NCBI GenBank assembly: GCA_944358325.1
Contig: CALVQV010000007.1
Location: forward strand, 1-34,864
Source: an uncultured Bacilli bacterium
GTDB lineage: Bacteria; Bacillota_I; Bacilli_A; RF39; UBA660
DNA: 34,864 nt
Direction: 5' to 3'
Each line of letters starts with the position of its first letter. The stretch's first letter is position 1. Position numbers and translations under genes: made by a program. Below, piece after piece: positions 7,421 through 16,132 of the stretch. Under the pieces are notes generated by a model. That model searched no databases, was not told where the DNA came from, and saw only the letters and a program-made list of their open reading frames with translations.

Positions 7421-7823
7421 ATATACATTCAACGTATGTATCTTGTAAGCATCTTAAACAGCATAAGCAATCTAAATCCATTGTAAAAAATGAATTTGTA
7501 GCTGTAAATGTGCCATCTTGTTCTGTTAATACTCTAAATGTAGCACAATTACCATCTACTTTTTCAACTCTAAATACATTAGATGTTGTTTGTTCTGTAG
7601 CATCTTTACTTACAGGCATTTGCCAAGCTGTTCCATTACCACAACAAGTATATAACATTACAGGACGTGTATTGCAATTTAAAACTGTTTGATTGCAACC
7701 TAAAAAGCCTCTATCACATGTATCTAGAACATTTCCAGAACATTCAGAGTTTCTTTGAAGGATATTTATAACTTCAAGTATTTCGGCAACACAACTTGTA
7801 TTTTTATTTTTTTTGTCACACAT
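7419..7823 (-). CDS. Spore coat protein of the CotY/CotZ family
   Basis: 134 aa with 14 cysteines. Recognisable family signatures are the FRVEKVDGNCATFRVL segment and the MDLDCLCCLRCL segment near the C-terminus; the Bacillus subtilis crust proteins CotY and CotZ carry closely similar stretches. These proteins assemble into disulfide-linked sheets in the outermost spore layer. The N-terminus is polar, with no signal peptide, as expected for a mother-cell protein. GGGTGG lies shortly before the start at 7823. No clear SigA promoter is visible, consistent with mother-cell sigma control, but I could not identify a SigE or SigK site. Confidence 0.88.
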   Translation of the reverse strand: MCDKKNKNTSCVAEILEVINILQRNSECSGNVLDTCDRGFLGCNQTVLNCNTRPVMLYTCCGNGTAWQMPVSKDATEQTTSNVFRVEKVDGNCATFRVLTEQDGTFTATNSFFTMDLDCLCCLRCLQDTYVECI

Positions 7824-7915
7824 TTATAATCCACCCCTTTTTATTTTCTAGTATAGTTTATTCAGTTGTGAATAAATGGTGTAGGTAAATGTGTGTTTCA
7901 GTAAATAAAAAAATA

Positions 7916-8608
7916 TCATTTAAGATATTTTTTTATTCTGTCTTTTAAACGTAATTTTTTGATTTTGATATTAGGAATTTTAATATCTGGATATGCTAGT
8001 AGTAATCTTCTGGAAAAAATAGACTGATTAAAAATAATTTCTTTAACACGTCTACTTATTTCATCACTAATATCACTACGTACTTTGTTAACAACTAAAC
8101 GCATTTTTTTAATAATAACAAATGAGCAAATGTTATCAATAATATATATTATTAATATAAAACTGCTTGTAAAGAAAATAAATGGTCTAGGCACATAACT
8201 TAATAGATTTTCAATTATTGGTTGAAAAACTAATAATACAAGTACACCACCTAAACCAAATAATATTGAATTTTTTAAACAAATACGTCCTTCAAGATTA
8301 AATTTTTGTGTGGAATAATCCCACCATCTAGCGTTAAAAAACTTTTCCATTAACCAACTAGTAAAATATTCTAAGATGGAACAAATTAATAATGCCATTC
8401 CAAAAATAATAAAAGGATCATTTTTATATTTTGTAAGCGTTAAAATAATTATAAGAGCACCCCAACCATATATTGGACAATAAGGTCCAATTAAAAAGCC
8501 TCTATTAACAATCTTTTTTTGTTTAAATGAACAAAGACATGTTTCCATTAACCATCCTAATATAGAATAGATAATAAAAATTAAAAAATAATACATAAAA
8601 TGATACAT
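7916..8608 (-). CDS. CmpB-type (ABC_trans_CmpB) membrane protein
   Basis: 230 aa with about five hydrophobic segments. Motifs RGFLIGPYCPIYGWGA and WDYSTQKFNLEGRICL are characteristic of the family usually annotated as putative ABC transporter permease (CmpB). The C-terminal 60 residues are basic and cytosolic. No ATPase of the ABC type lies nearby. The ATG overlaps the stop codon of the P-type ATPase gene by one base (TAATG), so translation is coupled. Biochemical role is unknown; the link with a cation pump suggests ion homeostasis or pump accessory function. Confidence 0.82.
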   Translation of the reverse strand: MYHFMYYFLIFIIYSILGWLMETCLCSFKQKKIVNRGFLIGPYCPIYGWGALIIILTLTKYKNDPFIIFGMALLICSILEYFTSWLMEKFFNARWWDYSTQKFNLEGRICLKNSILFGLGGVLVLLVFQPIIENLLSYVPRPFIFFTSSFILIIYIIDNICSFVIIKKMRLVVNKVRSDISDEISRRVKEIIFNQSIFSRRLLLAYPDIKIPNIKIKKLRLKDRIKKYLK

Positions 8609-11247
8609 TATTGTTTCCTCATTTCTTTACGTCTAATAAATTTATATATTTCACTAATAAATAATAATGGTAAACATATTATAAACATACTTAATATTTC
8701 TATTAGTGATAGTGGTTCAGTATCAAGTATATGACTTAAAGAAGGAATTTGTGTTACTGATAGATGTAATATTAAGACAATTATTACTCCTAAAACTATA
8801 AAAAAATTATTTTTAATCGGTATCTTAAATACGGATATAGATTCACTTCTACAGTTAAATGCATGAATATTTTGCATAAATACCATGGCCATTAAAATAT
8901 AAGTACGTGCATGATGTAATGGAATATTAGCATAATTTATTAGATAATACCATAATAAGAAAATAATTGTACCAATAGTTATACCAGCAATTAAAGTTTC
9001 AGTAATTAAGTATTTATCAAAAATGGATTCTTTTGGATTACGTGGTTTGCGTAGCATAACACCAGGTTCACCTTTTTCACTTGCCAAAGCTACATCTTGA
9101 ATACCATCAGTAACTAAATTTAACCATAATAATTGAATAGCAAGTAGAGGCATTTCCATATCAAGCATAATTGCCATAATAAAGAATAATACTTCAGCAA
9201 TACCACAAGAAATCAATAAATTGATAACCTTACGAATATTATCATAAGCATATCTTCCTTCTTCTACACCGGCAACAATTGATAAGAAACTATCATCTGT
9301 TATAATCATAGAACCAGTTTCTTTAGCAACATCAGTTCCACTTCCCATAGCTATACCTATATTACTAGCACGCATTGCTGGAGCATCATTAACACCATCA
9401 CCAGTAACGGCGACAAACTCTCCATTTCTCTTAAGAGAATTTACAATTTCTAATTTTTGATGTGGTGTAACACGTGCAAAAACTTTGGTTTTATTAACAA
9501 ATTCATCAAAACTTTTTTCACCTTTATCTAAATATTCATCTATATCTGTACCAGTAGCAATTTCATTCATATCATTAACAATATTTAAGTCTTTTGCAAT
9601 GGCATATGCAGTTAGAGTATGGTCACCAGTAATAATAATAACTTTGATACCAGCTTTTTTGCAAGTTTCAACTGCATCTTTTGCCTCAATTCTAATAGGA
9701 TCTAGGAAAGAAATTAATGCAATAAAGGTCATATTTTCTAACTTTTCGTCATTAGAACAATTTTCTTTAGCAGCAACAGCTAAAACACGATATCCAGCTT
9801 TCGCTAATTTTTCATTTTCGGCAATTATTTTGTCTTTATTTATTTTTTCTACACCATTTTTAGTATACATATTATTACACATATCTAGAATTACTTCAAC
9901 AGAACCTTTAGCTGTTATAATAACATTTTTGTCATTAGTTTGATATGTAATTGCAGAATATTTATTTTCTGATTCATAAGGAATAGATGACAAAATTTTT
10001 AAATTTTCTTTTTGATATTTTATTTTTTCAGAAAGTGCTAGTAAGGCAATATCCATAGCATCTCCTGTATGTTCCCATTTTCCGTTTTCTTTATATAGTG
10101 AAGCCTCATTATTAATAGTAACATATTGTGCTAATTTATTAAAAAAAGTTGAATTGTCGATATTATTTATTTCTCCATCATTGTTGTATCCTGTTCCACT
10201 TACTTCATAACGACTACCATCAGCTAATACTATATTTTTTACTGTTTGTTCGTTTAGAGTAAGAGTTCCTGTTTTATCACTTGCAATAACAGTACAACTT
10301 CCTAGTGCTTCTACTGCATTTAATTTTCTTACAATAACATTTCTTTTTGCCATACGATTTGTTGCAATGGATAAAGCAATAGTTAGAGAAACAGGTAAGC
10401 CTTCGGGAATAGCAGAAACGGATAATGCTACCACAACAAAAAATATTTCACGTGGAGCATAACCTTTAATATATAAAATAAAAGATAATATAATTGCTGC
10501 AATAACAATAATTGTTGCAATTTGTTTTGTAAAACGTTCCATTCTTAAAACTAAAGGTGTTTTAGTAGAATCTGTTTTAATAACTTTATTAGCAATAGAA
10601 CCTATTTCAGTATGTTCACCAATTTTTGTAACTATTGCTTTGGCACGTCCAGTTAAAACTGTTGAACCAGCAAATAACATATTGATTTGATCAGAAGTTT
10701 TAATATTTTCTTTAAGAATTGTATTATCTTTTTGAGCAGCAATAGATTCACCAGTCAAAAATGCTTCATCTACTGTTAAATTAGAACATTCTATAATGCG
10801 CATATCTGCTCCGACTTTATGACCAGGTTCTAAAAAAACGATATCTCCTGGAACTAATTCTTTAGAATCAATTTCCTCTTTATGACCATTTCTTAAAACT
10901 ATTACTTTAACTGTTACCATATTTTGTAAACTGATAGCACTTTTTTCGGCACGCCATTCTTGAAATGTTCCTAAAACGGCATCACATAAAATTACTAGAA
11001 CAATAAAAATACCATCAACGATTTCACCAATACCAAACGATATAATAGCTGTAACTAATAGAATAATAACAATTAAATCTTTAAATTGACTAAGAAATAC
11101 ATTAAAAACAGTTTTGGGCTTAGCTTTAGGCAATTCATTAAAACCATATTTGTTTCTATTGTAAATTACTTCATTATGGCTAAGTCCATTTTCACTACTA
11201 TTGAACTCTAAATATATATCTTCTACTTTTTTATTATGAAAACTCAT
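8608..11247 (-). CDS. Calcium-type P-type ATPase (PMCA/SERCA-like)
   Basis: 879 aa, full length for P2-type ATPases. Order: N-terminal cation-ATPase domain (1-60), M1-M2, actuator domain with TGES (165-168), M4 with PEGLP (281-285), phosphorylation site DKTGT (Asp324), nucleotide domain, hinge GDGVNDAP, M5-M10. M6 carries NLVTDG with the Asn, Thr and Asp used in calcium sites. M5 reads SCGIAE, so the site-I Asn of SERCA is Gly here, pointing to a single-site PMCA-like pump. It exports Ca2+ (possibly Mn2+) from the cytosol at the expense of ATP. A TAGGTGAT ribosome binding site precedes the ATG at 11247. It is the first gene of a two-gene operon with the CmpB-like protein. Confidence 0.93.
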   Translation of the reverse strand: MSFHNKKVEDIYLEFNSSENGLSHNEVIYNRNKYGFNELPKAKPKTVFNVFLSQFKDLIVIILLVTAIISFGIGEIVDGIFIVLVILCDAVLGTFQEWRAEKSAISLQNMVTVKVIVLRNGHKEEIDSKELVPGDIVFLEPGHKVGADMRIIECSNLTVDEAFLTGESIAAQKDNTILKENIKTSDQINMLFAGSTVLTGRAKAIVTKIGEHTEIGSIANKVIKTDSTKTPLVLRMERFTKQIATIIVIAAIILSFILYIKGYAPREIFFVVVALSVSAIPEGLPVSLTIALSIATNRMAKRNVIVRKLNAVEALGSCTVIASDKTGTLTLNEQTVKNIVLADGSRYEVSGTGYNNDGEINNIDNSTFFNKLAQYVTINNEASLYKENGKWEHTGDAMDIALLALSEKIKYQKENLKILSSIPYESENKYSAITYQTNDKNVIITAKGSVEVILDMCNNMYTKNGVEKINKDKIIAENEKLAKAGYRVLAVAAKENCSNDEKLENMTFIALISFLDPIRIEAKDAVETCKKAGIKVIIITGDHTLTAYAIAKDLNIVNDMNEIATGTDIDEYLDKGEKSFDEFVNKTKVFARVTPHQKLEIVNSLKRNGEFVAVTGDGVNDAPAMRASNIGIAMGSGTDVAKETGSMIITDDSFLSIVAGVEEGRYAYDNIRKVINLLISCGIAEVLFFIMAIMLDMEMPLLAIQLLWLNLVTDGIQDVALASEKGEPGVMLRKPRNPKESIFDKYLITETLIAGITIGTIIFLLWYYLINYANIPLHHARTYILMAMVFMQNIHAFNCRSESISVFKIPIKNNFFIVLGVIIVLILHLSVTQIPSLSHILDTEPLSLIEILSMFIICLPLLFISEIYKFIRRKEMRKQ

Positions 11248-11263
11248 ATTATCACCTATAATA

Positions 11264-11292
11264 ATTTTAACTTGTTTTCTATTTTTTGTCTA
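11264..11292 (-). promoter_or_regulatory. Candidate promoter of the P-type ATPase operon
   Basis: On the minus strand: -35 TAGACA (11292-11287), 17-base spacer, -10 TAAAAT (11269-11264). The predicted leader is very short. The same intergenic region must also hold the trpS promoter. Confidence 0.4.
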
Positions 11293-11335
11293 CCTTCATT
11301 TCTGTTTTTATGTTATTATATAAACAGGTGATATT

Positions 11336-12352
11336 ATGAAGAAAACTATTGTAACAGGTGATAGACCTACCGGTAAAATGCATATTGGTCATTATTTTGG
11401 ATCTTTACAAAATCGTGTAGAGATGCAAAAAGATTATGATACTTACATTTTAATTGCTGACGTTCAGGCATTAACAGATAATTTTCAAGATCCAGAAAAA
11501 ATTCGTAAAAATGTAAAAGAACTAGTGTTGGATTATTTAGGAGCAGGAATAGATCCAAATATTGCTAATATATATATTCAATCAATGATTCCCGAAATTG
11601 CGGAATTAACAGTTTACTTTTCTAATTTAGTTACTGTTTCTCGTTTATATCGAAATCCTACTACTAAATTTGAAGCGAGTCAAAAAAAGGAATTATTTGG
11701 TGATGAAGGTAGTTCATTAACATATGGTTTTTTAGGTTATCCTGTTAGCCAAGCAGCAGATATATTAGCGCTTGGAGGAGATATTGTGCCTGTTGGTGAA
11801 GATCAAATACCTCATATTGAACAAACTAGGGAAATAGCTCGCAAATTCAATAATACTTATGGTGAAACATTTGTTGAGCCTGAATATGTACTAAGTAAAA
11901 ATCCTCGCATAAAAGGTTTAGATGGTAATGATAAAATGAGTAAGAGTTTGGGGAATGCAATATATTTAGCTGATAGTAAAGAAGAAATTTCTAAGAAAAT
12001 TATGTCTGCAATAACAGATCCAAATAAAATTAAAAAAGATGATCCTGCTAACCCAGATATTTGCATGGTTTATTATTATCATAAGTTAGTAACACCAACT
12101 GAACAAACTAAGAAAATATGTAGTGAATGTAAGTGTGGAAGCCGTGGATGTGTTGCTTGTAAAAAAGAACTTATTGAAAGTATGGTTAACTATTTAAAAC
12201 CAATTCAAGATAGAAGAAAATATTATGAAGAACGTCCAGAAGAAGTTGAAAAAATATTAAAACAAGGAACTTTGAAAGCTCAACAAAGAGCTAAACAAGT
12301 TATGCAAAAAGTACGTAAAAATATGCAAATAGATTATTTTAAAGAAGATTAA
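11336..12352 (+). CDS. trpS: Tryptophanyl-tRNA synthetase
   Basis: 338 aa class I synthetase. The HIGH motif is HIGHYFG (from residue 16) and the KMSKS motif DKMSKS lies at about 198-203. TGDRPTGKMHIGH and the ADVQALTDN stretch are typical of TrpRS. A cysteine-rich insert near residue 262-276 (CSECKCGSRGCVACKKE) is present; it may bind metal. AGGTG precedes the start. It charges tRNA-Trp with tryptophan in the cytosol. No T-box leader is present: the gap to the divergent ATPase gene is only 88 bases, unlike asnS in this window. Confidence 0.96.
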   Translation: MKKTIVTGDRPTGKMHIGHYFGSLQNRVEMQKDYDTYILIADVQALTDNFQDPEKIRKNVKELVLDYLGAGIDPNIANIYIQSMIPEIAELTVYFSNLVTVSRLYRNPTTKFEASQKKELFGDEGSSLTYGFLGYPVSQAADILALGGDIVPVGEDQIPHIEQTREIARKFNNTYGETFVEPEYVLSKNPRIKGLDGNDKMSKSLGNAIYLADSKEEISKKIMSAITDPNKIKKDDPANPDICMVYYYHKLVTPTEQTKKICSECKCGSRGCVACKKELIESMVNYLKPIQDRRKYYEERPEEVEKILKQGTLKAQQRAKQVMQKVRKNMQIDYFKED

Positions 12353-12366
12353 TTCTTCTTTTTTTT
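12341..12366 (+). terminator. Intrinsic terminator of trpS
   Basis: AAAGAAGA (12341-12348), five-base loop, TCTTCTTT (12354-12361), T run. Confidence 0.85.
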
Positions 12367-12402
12367 GAAGGATTTTTTAAATATATGCAGTATATATAAT
12401 AT

Positions 12403-13881
12403 ATGAACGATTATTTAGATAATATATTTGAAGACATCAAATTAGATGAAAATCAAAAAAAAGCAATTTTAGATGAAAATAAATATCAAATGATTATAGC
12501 CGGAGCAGGGAGTGGTAAAACAACAACAATGGCAGCCAAAGTAAAATATTTGGTTGATATTAAAAAAATTAATCCTCAGAATATTCTTTTAATATCATTT
12601 ACTAATAAAGCAGTTCAAGAATTAAAGGATAAAATAGAAAATGAATTTGGAATTAATGCTAATATATGTACTTTTCATAAATTAGCATTGTCTATTTTAA
12701 AAGATGCTGGAGTTAGCTATAAAATAATAAGTGATAATTCATTAATTTTTAAACAATTTTTAATAGATTACATAAATCTTAATGGAAAAAACAAATTATA
12801 TAAAATAGTAAATAATTATGTTAATAGAAAAGCTTTGAAAGAAGAAAAACTTGATGTAGAAAAATTTTTAAAATTAAAATTGGTTATTGATCAATTTAAT
12901 TATTTTTATTGTGGTCAAAATTTAAAAATTAATAAAAAGCAGCAAAGATTTATATTATTTGCTAAACAATATAAACAATATTTAGAAAAATATATGGACA
13001 CCAATAAATTAATTGATTTTGATACAATGATTTTTAAAGCAACTGAACAAATAGATAATTGTACTTTGAAGTATCAGTATGTCATTGTTGACGAGTATCA
13101 AGATATATCTAAAGAGAGATATGAATTATTAAAAAAAATGGTTTTAAAAATGGAAAGTAATTTGACTGTAGTAGGGGATGATTGGCAAGCAATATTTGCT
13201 TTTGCAGGCTCAAGAGTTGATCTTTTTATGCACTTTCAAGATGATATGGGTGCTAGTTGTAATAAAATAGTTAATACATATAGAAATAGTCAAGAATTAA
13301 TAAATATTGCTGGTAATTTTATTATGAAAGATGAAAAGCAAATAAAGAAGGAATTAAAAAGTAACAAACACTTGGATAATCCGATTAAACTAATTAAATA
13401 TACAAATGATTGGGATAAAGCTGATATATTATTTAATTTAGTTAAATATATAATTACAAATAATAAAAAACAAACAATCTTATTATTAGGAAGGTATAAA
13501 TTTGATATTGAATTTTTAAAACATAGTGAGTTATTTAATATCATTGATGATGATAAAATATATATTGAAAAATTAAATATTACACTTCCTTATTTAACTG
13601 TTCATTCTGCTAAAGGATTAGGTTTTGATCAAGTTATTATTTTGAACATGACTAATGGCGAATTTGGTTTTCCTAGCAATAAACAAGATGACAAAATAAT
13701 AAAATTAATTAAGCAAAACGACGCGACAGAAGAAAGAAGACTTTTTTATGTTGCTTTGACGAGAACTAAAAATTATGTTTATTTGCTTGTTCCTAGAAAT
13801 AAAGTATCGCCATTTATTAATGAAATAAGAAAAATGAATGGTGTATCAGAAATTTTAAAAAAAGATTTCAAAGTGAATTAA
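12403..13881 (+). CDS. Short UvrD/HelD-like superfamily 1 helicase
   Basis: 492 aa, compared with about 700 for PcrA/UvrD. All core SF1 motifs are visible: Walker A AGAGSGKT (33-40), motif Ia SFTNKAVQEL, Ib CTFHKLAL, motif II VIVDEYQD, motif III VVGDDWQAIFAFAGS, motif IV NTYRNSQEL, motif V VHSAKGLGFDQVI, motif VI ALTRTKNYVYLL. The GDDWQAI wording resembles E. coli helicase IV (HelD) more than PcrA. Much of the 1B/2B insertions and the C-terminal extension appear reduced. Likely an ATP-driven 3'-5' DNA helicase in repair or recombination. There is no Shine-Dalgarno site; TATATAAT ends three bases before the ATG, so the message may be leaderless. Confidence 0.88.
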   Translation: MNDYLDNIFEDIKLDENQKKAILDENKYQMIIAGAGSGKTTTMAAKVKYLVDIKKINPQNILLISFTNKAVQELKDKIENEFGINANICTFHKLALSILKDAGVSYKIISDNSLIFKQFLIDYINLNGKNKLYKIVNNYVNRKALKEEKLDVEKFLKLKLVIDQFNYFYCGQNLKINKKQQRFILFAKQYKQYLEKYMDTNKLIDFDTMIFKATEQIDNCTLKYQYVIVDEYQDISKERYELLKKMVLKMESNLTVVGDDWQAIFAFAGSRVDLFMHFQDDMGASCNKIVNTYRNSQELINIAGNFIMKDEKQIKKELKSNKHLDNPIKLIKYTNDWDKADILFNLVKYIITNNKKQTILLLGRYKFDIEFLKHSELFNIIDDDKIYIEKLNITLPYLTVHSAKGLGFDQVIILNMTNGEFGFPSNKQDDKIIKLIKQNDATEERRLFYVALTRTKNYVYLLVPRNKVSPFINEIRKMNGVSEILKKDFKVN

Positions 13882-13898
13882 ATTTAACTGAGTTAAAA

Positions 13899-13932
13899 AA
13901 ATCCTTCATTACAAGAACGTAACAAAGGATTT
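13899..13932. terminator. Bidirectional hairpin between convergent genes
   Basis: AAATCCTT (13899-13906) pairs with AAGGATTT (13925-13932), 18-base loop, A/T runs on both sides. Confidence 0.6.
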
Positions 13933-13941
13933 AAATTTTAG

Positions 13942-15255
13942 CTATTTTATTTCTTTTATATTGTCTTTAGTATAAATTTTTCTCGTTATAACATTAGTAT
14001 TTCTTTTCTTAAATTCAGTATTTAAATATTCATAATAAGTCCCGGGAGAAATAATTCCATTAATAGCAATAACATTTTTACCAAGACTTCCTAAGATATA
14101 TTCGGCAATCATGACGCAATTAGTTTTAAAAATAAAAAATTTTTTATGTGGTCCTTTAGTAATTTTAAAGAATTTTGCATCTGCTAATTTATATATATCA
14201 CTAGAAATATCATGGTAATTTCCAGCTTCTATTTTTCCCATTTCATATAATTGTAAATCAGGATAATAGGGTATAGTGTTTTCGGAAATTAATTTTTTAA
14301 TTATTTCATGAGCTTTTTTCTTTTGAGTATTTGTAAGTTTAATACCAAATTCGATTAAATAACGATTTTGAATAGTTACTTCATATTCCATATATTCTTT
14401 TTTATTAGCAACAGCTATTACTCCATCACCAATAGAATCAAAAAGAATTCTGGAATGTCTATCGTAATTACCAAAAGAGTAAACTTTATTATCCATAGCA
14501 ATTTCAACATGTCCAAATGCTGCAGATCCTTTATTTGCTAAATGAATAATAACAAATATATCTGGTTCATCATTACTTTTTGAAACAAAAAAGTCATTAT
14601 TATTTTGTTCCACTTTAACCATCTCATTGACTGCTTTAATTAAAAAATGTGGTATAAATGCGGTAGCTAAAACAGGAAGTGGAATACGAATTGCTTTTTT
14701 TATTTTTTCACTTGTTCTTTTAGGCATTATTTCTGATATATAATCGCTTATATATATAATACCTAGAAAAACAAAATAAATTCCTAATATTAACCCTGCA
14801 TAATCTAAGTTTTCATATGGTTTAATAATTAATAATAAAGCTAATAAAAAACTTATAACAAATTCTATATATATTCTAAATTTTCCTTTTATATTGCCGA
14901 TTTTATATATGTAACAATTAATTAAATTCAAAATAGCATTGCACAAAAAATATAAACCAAAGCAGAATACAATAGTTTTAATAAAAAAAGTTATGTTATT
15001 TATAGCAAATAATCCAAAGAAGACGTCAATAACTGTTTTTATAAATTGTTGAATATATTTTTCTTTTTCTTTTTTTAATAAAATAATTAATAATTGCAAA
15101 ATTCCTACAATGATAAATCCGTAGGAAACAATTATAATTAATAATTTAAAAAGTTGTTTACTAGAAACTATAGATATTGTTCCAGTTATTAAGAAAAAAA
15201 GCCCACTACACAATAAAAAGAACAAATTAATATGTTTTTTTAACAAATTTATCAC
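13942..15255 (-). CDS. DUF308-like membrane domain fused to a permuted papain-like domain
   Basis: 437 aa. Residues 10-175 contain about six hydrophobic segments with the pattern of HdeD/DUF308 repeats (e.g. LFFLITGTISIV, LILGIYFVFLGIIYI). A basic linker (about 178-190) is followed by a soluble domain (about 230-425). It has FGHVEIA with His249 and, 131 residues later, NCVMIAEYIL with Cys380. His-before-Cys order is that of circularly permuted NlpC/P60-type folds (LRAT, YiiX, DUF4105-like). The region around VYSFGNYD would supply further pocket residues. I infer a membrane-tethered amidase, peptidase or acyltransferase; substrate and side of the membrane are unknown. It stands alone with its own terminator; AGGTGAT lies before the start. 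Confidence 0.7.
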   Translation of the reverse strand: MINLLKKHINLFFLLCSGLFFLITGTISIVSSKQLFKLLIIIVSYGFIIVGILQLLIILLKKEKEKYIQQFIKTVIDVFFGLFAINNITFFIKTIVFCFGLYFLCNAILNLINCYIYKIGNIKGKFRIYIEFVISFLLALLLIIKPYENLDYAGLILGIYFVFLGIIYISDYISEIMPKRTSEKIKKAIRIPLPVLATAFIPHFLIKAVNEMVKVEQNNNDFFVSKSNDEPDIFVIIHLANKGSAAFGHVEIAMDNKVYSFGNYDRHSRILFDSIGDGVIAVANKKEYMEYEVTIQNRYLIEFGIKLTNTQKKKAHEIIKKLISENTIPYYPDLQLYEMGKIEAGNYHDISSDIYKLADAKFFKITKGPHKKFFIFKTNCVMIAEYILGSLGKNVIAINGIISPGTYYEYLNTEFKKRNTNVITRKIYTKDNIKEIK

Positions 15256-15304
15256 CTACAATTGAATTATACTATAAAAACATTTGAAAAAATAGTGAAA
15301 ATTG

Positions 15305-15333
15305 TTGAATTATGTATTTATTTTGGTTATAAT
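15305..15333 (+). promoter_or_regulatory. SigA-type promoter
   Basis: -35 TTGAAT (15305-15310), 17-base spacer, -10 TATAAT (15328-15333), just before the gene at 15360. Confidence 0.75.
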
Positions 15334-15359
15334 TAATTATGATAAAGGAGTTAGATAAT

Positions 15360-16073
15360 ATGGAAAAGATAACTATATTGAATCCACATAGAGATTCTTT
15401 CGAAGTAGATGTATTACGTTATTTTGTTATGGGTGATGCTAATATTCTACTATATACTTTAAATGAATCTGATGAAGATGGTAATGTAAGATTATATGTA
15501 ACTAAAATTGTAAATGGATTAACACAGGCTTTAACTGATGAAGAATGGACTTTGGTAAAAGCAAGCATTAGGACAATAGTAAGCGAAAATAGAGAAGGGA
15601 AACCATTAACTGTTAGAGATTTAAACTATAAGGAAATAGAAGGTGTAGTAGTTGAGCATTTGAAAGTTTTTAAATTGGCTGGCGAAGTTTTAGAAGACTT
15701 AGGTGCTAATAAAAAGAAATATGAAGAACCACAAGCTCCTTCCGTTTTACCAGTTTCTCCAGTGGATGCTGTATATACACCAAGTTATATTAGCCCACAA
15801 GTTAGTGTTCAACCTCAAAATATTGAACTTCCAAAAATTGAACCACAAGTTCCAGTTCAACCACAAATTCCTGTAGCTAATACTGAAATGCATTCAAATC
15901 CTACAGTAGAACAACCAGTTTCTGTTGATTATAAAGCTATGTATGAAGAAATTGAAAAAGAAAAGAAAAAATTAGAAGAAGAACTTTTTGATCTTCAAAG
16001 TCAAACATTATCTTATCAAATTAAGTATGATCAAATAAAGAAAATACTTGAAGGAGGAAATATTGATAAATAA
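15360..16073 (+). CDS. Hypothetical protein with Pro-rich linker and C-terminal coiled coil
   Basis: 237 aa. ATG 15360 is used because AAAGGAG (15343-15349) precedes it; the upstream in-frame ATG at 15339 overlaps that site. Residues 1-115 form a compact mixed alpha/beta domain (FVMGDANILLYTLNESDEDG, LYVTKIV) somewhat like DUF1292-type small domains. Residues 120-195 are rich in Pro, Gln and Val with repeated PQVPVQPQ-like units. Residues 200-235 are strongly coiled-coil (YEEIEKEKKKLEEELFDLQS). No signal peptide or membrane segment. The layout suggests a cytosolic adaptor or scaffold; function unknown. Confidence 0.75.
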   Translation: MEKITILNPHRDSFEVDVLRYFVMGDANILLYTLNESDEDGNVRLYVTKIVNGLTQALTDEEWTLVKASIRTIVSENREGKPLTVRDLNYKEIEGVVVEHLKVFKLAGEVLEDLGANKKKYEEPQAPSVLPVSPVDAVYTPSYISPQVSVQPQNIELPKIEPQVPVQPQIPVANTEMHSNPTVEQPVSVDYKAMYEEIEKEKKKLEEELFDLQSQTLSYQIKYDQIKKILEGGNIDK

Positions 16074-16096
16074 GCACTATAAAGTGCTTTTTTTAT
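16072..16096 (+). terminator. Intrinsic terminator
   Basis: AAGCACT (16072-16078), loop ATAA, AGTGCTT (16083-16089), T run. Confidence 0.85.
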
Positions 16097-16132
16097 TTTT
16101 AATGCATAATATTTTTTGAGGTGGCAATAAAT

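Noticed and set aside
7510-7692. 60-codon open frame opposite the coat gene
   Set aside because: Antisense shadow of a gene with a clear family signature.
9485-9943. 152-codon open frame on the plus strand opposite the P-type ATPase
   Set aside because: The minus-strand gene is continuous and carries all motifs; this frame has no start signal and Ser/Phe-rich shadow composition.
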